Shown here in pieces: positions 10,699 through 19,900 of a DNA stretch of 64,000 bases (positions are counted from its first letter, which is position 1; every line of letters begins with the position of its first letter). The notes below the pieces were generated by a model, which saw nothing but the letters and a program-made list of their open reading frames with translations, made no database searches and was not told the origin of the DNA. The stretch lies in NCBI RefSeq assembly GCF_902806685.2, contig NC_048563.1, forward strand, positions 5,260,423 to 5,324,422. The letters run 5' to 3'. Made by a program: the position numbers and the translations under genes. The DNA is from Maniola hyperantus (lineage: Eukaryota; Arthropoda; Insecta; Lepidoptera; Nymphalidae).

Positions 10699-11012
10699 GT
10701 TATCATCATCATGATCAACCCATCGCCGGCTCATTACAGAGCACGCTCCTCTCAGCGTGAGATGTGTTTTGGCCATAGTCTTCCGCGCTGGCCATGTGCG
10801 GATTGGTAGACTTCACACACCTTTCAGAACATTATGGAGAACTCTCAGGCATGCAGGTTTCCTCACGATGTTTTCCTTCACCGTTAAAGCAAGTGATATT
10901 TAATTAATTAAAACGCACATAACTCCGAAAAGTTAGAGATGCGAGTCCGGGATCGAACCCCCGACCTCCGATTAGAAGGCGGACGTCCTAACCAATAGGC
11001 TATCACAGCTTG
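10699..11012 (-). repeat. SINE-A, full length
   Basis: Runs from the ATCATCATCATG tail to the head complement (CTAACCAATAGGCTATCACAGCTT). ATAAAATTG occurs on both sides and is a possible target duplication. Confidence 0.85.
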
Positions 11013-11357
11013 GATTGGATAAAATTGATCAAATACTTAAAAAACAAAAGTTATATAAAAAACAAATTACTTGTGTAATTTATTTGAGTAGGTAGTTACT
11101 TACCTAATAGTAAATTAGGCTATAGAATATAGGTAATAATAAATGACTAAGTAGGCAGATCTAGTACTTATGCCAAAAATCTGTAACCTAACACCATTGT
11201 TTACATTAAACTTGAAATTCGATACCGCTGGTTAGTAATGTAATGTTATTAAAATTGTCTCTTTATTTTTAAAATGCTGATTGTAGGATATGAAATGCCT
11301 AATTTTTTTCTAGGTTAGGTCATTGTTAAATGATACAGGCCTGAATGTTTATTGAAC
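11013..11357. other. intronic DNA, no gene recognised
   Basis: AT-rich with no repeat family or coding signal that I recognise. Confidence 0.5.
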
Positions 11358-11358
11358 A

Positions 11359-11585
11359 CTAGCTTATGCTCGCGACGTCATCCGCTTGGACTACACTTTC
11401 AAATCCGTATTTCACCCCCTTAGGGGTTGAATTTTCCTTTTCTTAGCGGATACCTACGTCATAATAGCTATCTTCATGCCAAAGTTTAGCCTGATTCGTC
11501 CAGTAGTTTGAGCTGTGCTTTGTTAGATCAGTCAGTCAATCAGTCAGTCTGTCTGTCAGTCATCTTTTCTTTATATATATTTAGA
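11359..11585 (-). repeat. H-1 Helitron-like copy
   Basis: From CACTAGCTTATGCTCGCGAC to TTTATATATATTTAGA, with the CAGT microsatellite. The next Helitron-like unit begins immediately after it. Confidence 0.82.
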
Positions 11586-11787
11586 TTAGCTGATGTCCGC
11601 CACTTCATCCGCGTGGGTTCAGTTTTCCCGCGGGAACTCTTTGATTTTCCGGGATAAAAAGTAGTTTATGTCACTCTCCAGGTCTTTATCTATACCCATG
11701 GAAATAATCACGTCAATTCGTTGCACCGTTGCGACGTGATTGAAGGACAAACCAACAAACAAACACACTTTTGCATTTATTAATGCG
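11586..11787 (-). repeat. H-2 Helitron-like copy abutting H-1
   Basis: From TTAGCTGATGTCCGCCACTT through GGGAACTCTTTGATTTTCCG to CACACTTTTGCATTTATTA. Confidence 0.8.
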
Positions 11788-11834
11788 AAAAGAAGCAAAG
11801 GTATCTTTGGTTACAACGTATCAGTGGCCAAATC

Positions 11835-11976
11835 AGACAGGTCGAGATGGCAATCGAGGAGAGAACGCCCCGCACACCCAGACAGCCCCCGCGCTAACCC
11901 GGTGCGAGAGAGCGCGGGTAAGATACTGGGAGTGCGGGGCGTCCCCTCGCCTCATACCCCGATTGCCATCTGAACT
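11835..11976. mobile_element. MITE, ~140 bases, GC-rich
   Basis: GACAGGTCGAGATGGCAATCG at the left is inverted as CGATTGCCATCTGAAC at the right. The middle is a long imperfect palindrome (CCGCGCT / AGCGCGGG). Same family as 4973-5251. Confidence 0.7.
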
Positions 11977-12039
11977 TGCTGCGGACTATTCTTTTAACAT
12001 GTCAATTTTTTTATTTTATTTTTTAAACTATATATAGTA

Positions 12040-12470
12040 TATACAATATACATACAGAAAAACTTATCACTAAAAAATTTATATTTACAAAAAATATACG
12101 CCGTCCAAATGGTCATTTATGGGCATTGTGCCCAAAACACTGGCGCTATTACCTCGCTGAACGGCAAGGCTCAACCGTTGAGCGAAATAAGCACCAGCTC
12201 TTGGGTCACCAGACGCGTGGATCAGCTTTTGGGACACGACGTTTATAAAAGCTTTCGTGTCCGATGGCCATGGGCCCAGAGTCTCAAACGCAAGCGCCGC
12301 AAATACATAGTCCTTACTAATGACTGAGTATTTACGGCGCTTAAGCTCTTGAGCTGACTCGGCTGCTGCAGCCGCTTTTTGGCACGTGCCCGATAAATGG
12401 GACGCTGCCAACGTGTCGACGCAGGTCGCATCCCAGTATCAGACCAGCGCATGTCAGTTGATACATAGAG
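12040..12470 (-). pseudogene. LINE ORF2 C-terminal fragment and 3' tail
   Basis: The reverse strand encodes the end of a non-LTR retrotransposon polyprotein: a stretch with LGPWPSDTKAFIN, then ASGDPRAGAYFAQRLSLAVQ and RGNSASVLGTMP, followed by an AT-rich 3' tail. The RT and endonuclease domains are missing, so it is a 5'-truncated insertion. Fragments of the same tail occur at 28752-28853 and 56359-56580. Clade not assigned. Confidence 0.7.
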
Positions 12471-12533
12471 CAAAAATATGGCGAGGGAGTTCCCAAAATG
12501 TATGCATGGTATGAGTTATATATAAGCTGTGAT

Positions 12534-12836
12534 AGCCTAGTGGTTAGGACGTCCGCCTTCTAATCGGAGATCGGGGGTTCGATCCCGGGCACTCACCTCT
12601 AACTTTTCAGAGTTATATGCGTTTTAATTAATTAAATATCACTTGCTTTAACGGTGAAGGAAAACATCGCGAGGAAACCTGCATGCCTGAGAGTTCTCTA
12701 TAATGTTCTCAAAGGTGTGTGAAGTCTACCAATCCGCACATGGCCAGCGTGGTAGACTATGGCCAAAACCCTTCTCAGTCTGAGAGGAGAATCGTGCTCT
12801 GTAGTGAGCCGATGATGGGTTGATCATGATGATGAT
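12534..12836 (+). repeat. SINE-A, full length
   Basis: tRNA-like head (TGATAGCCTAGTGGTTAGGA, GGTTCGATCCC), body, and a GATCATGATGATGAT tail. Confidence 0.88.
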
Positions 12837-13602
12837 ATGGGTGTGTCTTTGGTTATTTTGTTTCAACGATTAAATCAGAGCCACAAAAAATGCATGTTGT
12901 ACGTGCGTCAACACTTGATCATGCATGCAAGTTTATGCAGGACGCTTGTTTGTGCGCATATCTCCCGCCATGCATGCCATTAGCAACCGAAATAGATTTA
13001 ATACACCATGCATCAGCAAAAGTTACCTTTTTATGCGGTTTTAGATTTGAAAGATTTTATTCGCTCAAATCGTCCTTTTAGGGTTCCTTAATAAACAAGG
13101 AACCCATATAAATAAATAAATAACCTTTTATTTGGGACCATAGCGCACAGTACAAAGCACAACAACACCAGACAAACGTACATAAACAAAACAAAAAAAA
13201 AAAAAAGTTGTGTGTGTCTCCGCCCGTCTGTTCGACCGTCCGTCCGTCCTCGGCTAATCTCAGAGAATAGTCTCTGCACTAATAGCACTAATAATAGTGC
13301 TAGAAATCTGTAATTTGGCATGGGTATAAATATGAATCACACCGACAAAGTGCTGAAATAATATTTTTTAGTGTATCAACTGATTTGTACTTTCGTTAGG
13401 CCAGGGATCTCAAAAAGGTTAGGAAACAATTCATGATTTAACCACTTTATTTTGAGAAAAAAGTGTCGTAAATCGGTCACCCATCCATTTACCGATTTCG
13501 GTCAACGTTGCTTACCCTGCGCAATCGCCTGATATGTAATGTCGTAATCACACTTTAGTACATTTTAACAGAAGTTTTAAAAACTTTTTTCTTTGTCCAC
13601 AG
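12837..13602. other. intron end, mostly unassigned
   Basis: Contains a 9-base inverted repeat GGGTTCCTT/AAGGAACCC at 13081-13105, an F1c fragment (CTGTAATTTGGCATGGGTAT) at about 13225-13378, and unassigned DNA with several ATGCATG motifs at 12890-13015. It ends at the acceptor of exon 2. Confidence 0.5.
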
Positions 13603-14843
13603 CTCTGGCTTTATGCGATTGGTCGAATTTGCAGTTGCGCAGACGAAACCTGGCGCGACGACACTGCGGGCCCAAGCAGCATACCGACAACTTCGCCAAA
13701 ATCGGCTCAGTAGCCACTTTCGAGGCTGTAGAGTTGGTACAAACCCTCAGAAATATCACAAGAACTACTACAGACAGTATTGACATAAAACCCTTGCTTA
13801 TGTCTACAGCTATGAACATGTTCTCGAATTACATGTGCAATGTACGCTTTGACACCGAAAACGATCAAGAATTCCGAAAAATAGTTGACCATTTTGATGA
13901 AATATTCTGGGAAATCAATCAAGGCTACGCCGTCGATTTTCTACCTTGGCTAGCGCCATTTTATAAGAAACACATGGATAAGCTATACAATTGGTCTCAG
14001 GAAATCCGTGCTTTTATATTATCAAGAATTGTAGAGCAGAGGGAAATCAATTTAGATATGGAGGGACCAGAAAAGGATTTCCTGGATGGACTGTTACGGG
14101 TTCTGCATGATGATCCTACTGTTGATAGAAACACTATAATTTTTATGCTTGAAGATTTTCTAGGTGGACATTCTTCTGTGGGTAACTTAGTTATGCTTTG
14201 TTTGACAGCTGTGGCTAGAGATCCTGAAGTAGGGAAGAAGGTTAGAGCAGAAATCGATGCTGTGACTAAAGGTAAACGCGCTGTGACATTAACAGATCGA
14301 ATGTCCATGCCATATACTGAAGCGACAATTCTAGAATGCTTGCGGTACGCATCGTCACCCATAGTTCCTCATGTAGCCACAGAAAACGCAAATGTCGCTG
14401 GTTACGGAGTCGAAAAGGGTACAACTGTATTCATAAACAATTACGAGTTGAATACTTCACCCAAATACTGGAACCAACCTGAGAAATTTGATCCGTCAAG
14501 GTTTTTAGAGCGTACCAAAGTTAGAGCGAGACGTAATTCACAGTGTGATTCAGGAATGGAGTCAGATAGCGAAAGGTCTGGTCCCATTAACAGAGTAACA
14601 GATTTCGAAAAGGAAATAGTTTCGGTGAAGAAAAACATACCACATTTCTTACCATTCAGCATCGGTAAAAGGACATGTATAGGTCAAACATTGGTAACAA
14701 CTATGAGTTTTGTCATGTTCGCGAATATCATCCAGGAGTTCGACGTTGGAGCTGTGGATGTAGAGGACCTAAGACAGAAACCTGCGTGCGTTGCTCTGCC
14801 TAAAGACACGTATAACTTGTACTTACTGCCTAGGAAACACTGA
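13603..14843 (+). CDS. spo: CYP307A (spook) P450, coding exon 2
   Basis: Residues 127-539 of the 539-residue P450; the length fits the family. The acceptor TTTGTCCACAG ends at 13602 and the split codon 127 reads Ser. Visible landmarks: Trp133 in the C-helix region; I-helix motif GGHSS at 314-318, typical of CYP307A, where the acid-Thr pair usual in P450s is absent; the ExxR motif ECLR at 371-374; FDPSRF at 422-427; the heme-binding loop FSIGKRTCIG at 478-487 with Cys485 as heme ligand. A Ser/Arg-rich insert precedes the heme loop (about 433-460). No frameshift or stop is seen, so the gene looks functional. The A1/A2 sublineage call needs a tree. Confidence 0.95.
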
Positions 14844-15849
14844 ACTGAATTCGACTTATGCCTTACTTTAGAAAAATACCCTGACTCATTCGGTGTCTAG
14901 AATTCGTACCTAAATTAGTTTTGTAATTAGTCTTTGCATTAGGGTCTTGGACTGTAGTAATAAAATATGACGTCATTTATTGTAATTTATAAAGGATTTA
15001 TTGTAAATTAAAGTATGTTTCTGTGTGTTTTTGTAATTCAAATATTACAGAATTCGCTAAAATATAACACATTTTGTAAAACTTACAGATTACAAATTTG
15101 GAAAACTGGCCAACTTTCGGCGACAACCCAGTTGGTTTATAAAAATGAGAAGCATTACTTTGATTTTACAATTTCTAACGTAATTACATTTTTTTTAAAT
15201 AGACAAAGATTTGTCTGGAATTTACAAAATTGTGTAGAAATTCTGAATTATCATAGAACATTTTAGTATTTCAGCGACAAGGTTACCGAATTTGGATACA
15301 GAATGAGTTTAGGGAATCGCTCAAAACTATTTATTTTTTGAAATGACTCTAATTTATATCTCACATTTGGACGTCATCTTCCATACCACACTTGAACTCG
15401 AAAACTTGACTAAACTAAATTGAACATACTAAAAACATGTTGCTTTTCTTTTAAAAATAATGATTGCTGAAAAACAACTTGATTTTTGGTGTCTTAATTT
15501 TTTTGTAATTTTTGGTAATTTAAAGAAAAGTGCGACACTCATTTCGACTGTACAGGTTGAAAGAATATTTCATTTTTGGCGCAAAAAGAGGTACCTATTG
15601 TGTAAATAAAAGTTGTGTAAACTAAAGTCCTGTAAAATATCGCACTGTTATTTTAAGTAATTTCTTTGTAATTCTATTCATTTGATTGATGAAAAACGAC
15701 TGTATTTTGTTTTGGATTATTGATAGTGCTAAGGTATATGTGATGTATGAATGAATCATTTATAGATATAGTATGTATGCGATAAACAATGAACTAATTT
15801 TGTTGTACATAAATTTGGGATGCGTCATTAAACATTTTAGTAATAAACG
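14844..15849. other. spook 3' UTR and flank
   Basis: No coding sequence. AATAAA occurs at 14959-14964 and again at 15842-15847. The segment around the first site (GGGTCTTGGACTGTAGTAAT, 14942-14961) is nearly repeated at 62081-62100. Confidence 0.55.
14959..14964 (+). terminator. candidate polyadenylation signal of spook
   Basis: AATAAA about 115 bases after the stop codon. It lies in a short segment shared with 62079-62117, so it may come from a dispersed repeat. Inferred from the motif only. Confidence 0.45.
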
Positions 15850-15853
15850 ATAC

Positions 15854-16394
15854 TGGTTGCGCCAACTTATTTATAAAATTAATTTAAAATATTTCCTGGT
15901 GTTTCCACTCCTAACTCCTTAAACCCGAATGCAGCACTCTACAAGACTGCGAGGAGAAAAGGGCAAGAATCCAGAGCCGCCACGCGAACTCGACACACAT
16001 GTAACTAAGAAATATTATAACTAGAACACTTCTTCTCGAATACGTCGCAAGTGCGCGCGGTTCGAGAGAATGCAACGTTAAAAAAAACTTAAATTATAAA
16101 TATTATAACTTATCTCCATGTGCTTCATTGAGAACACGCGAGACTTTCCATATCATATGTGTTTGTGCCTTGAACGTGGTGGAATTTGATCAAGAAAGAA
16201 CCCGTGGAAGAAGGGGAAAGTTAACGGCGGCCATACTGGAAGATTGATTCAAGTAAGTGCTGCATTTCCTTCTATCTAAATCCTTTATTTCATTTGCACC
16301 ACGGTTTTTATTTGTCAATTTTAATACAGTCCGCTAATCCATATTTAAATTCATAATTTTACATAATTAACATAACATAACTTGGCGCATTCAT
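15854..16394 (+). repeat. 5' LTR of BEL element
   Basis: About 541 bases beginning TGGTTGCGCCAACTTATTTA and ending GGCGCATTCAT. Same sequence as 22623-23163 by eye. Confidence 0.9.
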
Positions 16395-16399
16395 ATAAG

Positions 16400-16417
16400 T
16401 GGTTACCTTCTCGCCGG
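16400..16417 (+). other. candidate primer-binding site
   Basis: TGGTTACCTTCTCGCCGG begins with the TGG expected opposite a tRNA CCA end, a few bases after the LTR. The tRNA is not identified. Confidence 0.4.
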
Positions 16418-16996
16418 ATATTTCCAGCATATTTCGTTTGTTAGAATACTTCCATAGGCTCTAATAAATGAGATTTTATAATATTTACATATAATATTCA
16501 TTGCGAATATATGTATTTACTTAAAACGAAAAACTTGGCTATTGCGTCATCTTTTTCATTGTCTAAATACTGGCATAAACGGCATATAGCATTGAGCTAG
16601 CTATTTTCCCAGTTAGGCATACTAATTATTTATACGTATTTATGTATATTTTGATAAATAAATAACTTATTTTCATAATATTAATCATTTAAATAAGTCT
16701 TGAATATCGTGCCACAGGTACCGTCAATTCAACGACACTCGAAAAAGTTAATGCAGATTACTTGACTCTTAAGTTCTAACGCATACGCTTGAGATTCGTT
16801 TGAATTAGACACGGGTCGATCATAAAATTATAATCCTACCGCGCGCGTAGTGTCTTCAATACCTACGCGCCTCGCTACCGATTACGTGACCTACTCCTTT
16901 CACCTGACTTTGCTTGACTATTATTTTTATATTTGGGTAAATTACGTATACATTTTGTGATTTTGTTTACTTATTATTTAGTTGCGTGTTATCATA

Positions 16997-19900
16997 ATGC
17001 CGCCTAAAATAGACCCTAAATCAAGCGAAGGCACGAGTGAAAGCGATAAAGATATTCAAGATTCTAGATTGTCTATCTTACTTGCTAAACGTGAAGCTAT
17101 ATTTGGAATCATGCAGAATATCTTCGAATTGTCTCGTGACAAATACATTCACACAGATGATGAAAAGATGGAACATTTTCTCGACGAATCGTCACAAATT
17201 GATTCGTTGCGCGAAAAATACGAATCTATCGTTGATAGTTATAATACTCGTTTGTTGCAATTAAATCCTGAGGCAACGCCTAATTACAGCTGTCTGTACG
17301 CTTTTGAGACTTTATATAGTAGGGTCAAACGAGTTCAGGCGAAATGCCCAACTTCCGAATTGACACCGGAAATGCATAACGCGACTCCCGCGCTGCTGAA
17401 GGCTAAGCCAAAACTGGCTCCCATTTCGATATTGGATTTCGATGGTGACATAAAATCCTTTCAGATGTTTTATACGACCTTTAAGTCAGTGGTAGATAAT
17501 AATCCATTACTCAGCGATGCCGAAAAGCTATTTTATCTATTACCGACGCTGAAAGGAAAGGCGAAAAGCGCGATCGCAGGAATTTCTCCATGTGCTGAAA
17601 ATTATAAGTTGATCTTACAAACGCCTATAAACCGATTCGATGACAAACGGATGTTGACTTCCGCGTACCTACATGAATTATTTCGTTATAAAGGTTTTCA
17701 AACCCCCTCCGCGGCGAACTTTGAATCTTTCATAGATCAGTTTGCTGGCGCAGTAAGCGCTTTAAAAAATTTAAAATTAGACAATTTGGCTGATCTCATC
17801 ATATTACATATAGCTACACAAAAGGTAGACACGGAAACAGTACGCGCGTTTGAAATTAAGTGCGGAAGTAAAATACCTAACTTCGACGAATTTGTGGAAT
17901 TTATCACAACTCGTGCGAAGGTATTCGAGCGTACTAATAAAAATATAACAAACGCTTCGGATACACGTCAAAATAAAAATATAAAACAGACTAATAACGG
18001 GTCTTCAGGCAGTGCGCCGAAGTACCAGGCTTATGTAAGCACAGTTGATAAGTCTACTTCGTCTAAATGTCTATGTAAAAATATATCGCATACGTATTTG
18101 TATAAATGTGTCGATTTTAATAAATTATCTTCCCCTCAGGAACGTTTTAAATGTGTCAAAGACAAAAACGCCTGTGTAAATTGTTTGTCTGTGTTACACA
18201 GAGTTGGTCAATGTGAGGTCTCCCCACACTGCTCCTGTGGGCAAAAACATAATAAGAGACTGCACTTTGATCAAGCAAATACTCGCGTCTTACATCCAGA
18301 TAGTGCCGTGACGTCATCGCGGACCGCCGTACCTACAACTCAGACGCCCGTAGCAAGTGAATGCACCGACGTAGCACCGCGTGCTACGGACGTAGGCGCT
18401 CCTATGACTGCTACGCATTCGTATAGCAGTCAGATATCGAATCGCGTAGGAGATAAGCAATCTACTGTCTTACTAGCTACGGCACAAATTGCTGTGTACG
18501 ATTGCAACGGCAAGCGTCGAATAATCCGCGCGTTGCTCGATAGCGCCTCGCAAGCTGATTTTATATCTCGGCAATGTTGCGATCTTTTGGGTTTACAATG
18601 CGAACACACAGAACGTACTATCGTGAAGGGGTTCGGTGGAATTGAGAAGGTTGTACAATCCAACTCTGTTAATATAAAGTTTTATTCTCGATTCAATGAC
18701 AACGTTAGCTTTAATATTTCGCCACTTGTCGTTGATACCGTAACAGATAAATTACCTACAGCTGTGGTAGATACGTCAGTCCTATCACACCTGAAGGGTA
18801 TTCCGCTTGCTGACGAAAGTTTCGGCGTACCTGATAAAATAGATGCTTTAATAGGAGCTTCCCTATTCCCGCGCTTGCTTCTGCCCGACGATGTCCATAC
18901 ATCACGTCGCGACCCGTCGATGCCAGTCGCATTGCGCACAGTTCTAGGTCTCGTGTACATGGGCAATGCGCCTACGATACCTACCGTAAATACTCACTCA
19001 GCCTTGACATGTTGTTTCGTTCAAGAGCCTCCCGCTATTGACTCCATAGTCAGGCGTTTCTGGGAACTCGAAGAGCTTCCTTCCGCTTCCGTTCAACATC
19101 CTGACGATGCTGAATGTGAAGATTTCTATACTTCGACTACTATCCGTGATCCTGTCACTGGCAGATACGTTGTCGGCCTGCCATTTAAAGAAGATGTATA
19201 CTCCCTAGGGAATTCTATGGATGTAGCTAGAAAACGTTTCGCTTGCCTCGAAAGGAAGCTCGAAGCTTCACCTAAATTGAGGTCAGCATATGATGACGTT
19301 ATAAAAAATTATCTCGCGAAAGATTATATTTCTGCCGCGCCTTCGTACGATTCTCAGGATCCTGTTCCTATCTATGTGATGCCACATACGGGAATCTTAC
19401 GAGAAGACAAATCGACGAGGTTGAGAATGGTGGTAGACGCATCGTGTCGCACTAGCTCCGGCCAGGCGCTGAACCATCTGCTACATTCCGGCCCTAACTT
19501 ACAGGGAGATCTATTCAAAATAATTTTAAATTTCCGTCTGCATGAAATAGCAATGACAGCCGATTGCCGCGAGCAGTTTCTACAAATAATTATGCGCGAA
19601 GCTGATCGTCGCTATCAATGCTTCTTATATCGCTTCAGACCACAAGATCCCCTCGTGCTATATCAGTTCAATCGTGTCTGTTTTGGCCTCACTTCGAGTC
19701 CATACCATGCACTGCGCACGGTACGACAACTCGTAGAAGACGACGGCGCGAAATATCCGCTAGCGAGTAGCATTGTGCTACCAGCGCTATACATGGATGA
19801 CGTTGCTTTCTCGCTTCCTAGCGAGCGTGAAGCAGTTACTGCATCGCAGCAGATGATTGACCTCTTCAAAAGCGCACAGTGGGACTTGATAAAGTGGAAT

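Larger units (their letters stand above)
5936..13602 (+). other. spook intron, 7.67 kb, repeat-filled
   Basis: Bounded by GTAAGT at 5936 and TTTGTCCACAG ending at 13602. It contains at least four Helitron-like copies, F1 pieces, SINE-A and SINE-B copies, a MITE and a LINE 3' tail, all listed separately. No host exon was recognised inside it. Confidence 0.9.

Noticed and set aside
13593..13602. Start codon of a separate gene at 13593
   Set aside because: It lies in the polypyrimidine tract and acceptor of spook exon 2.
16982..16996. Earlier start of the BEL polyprotein
   Set aside because: The codon at 16982 is TTG. The first ATG in frame is 16997.
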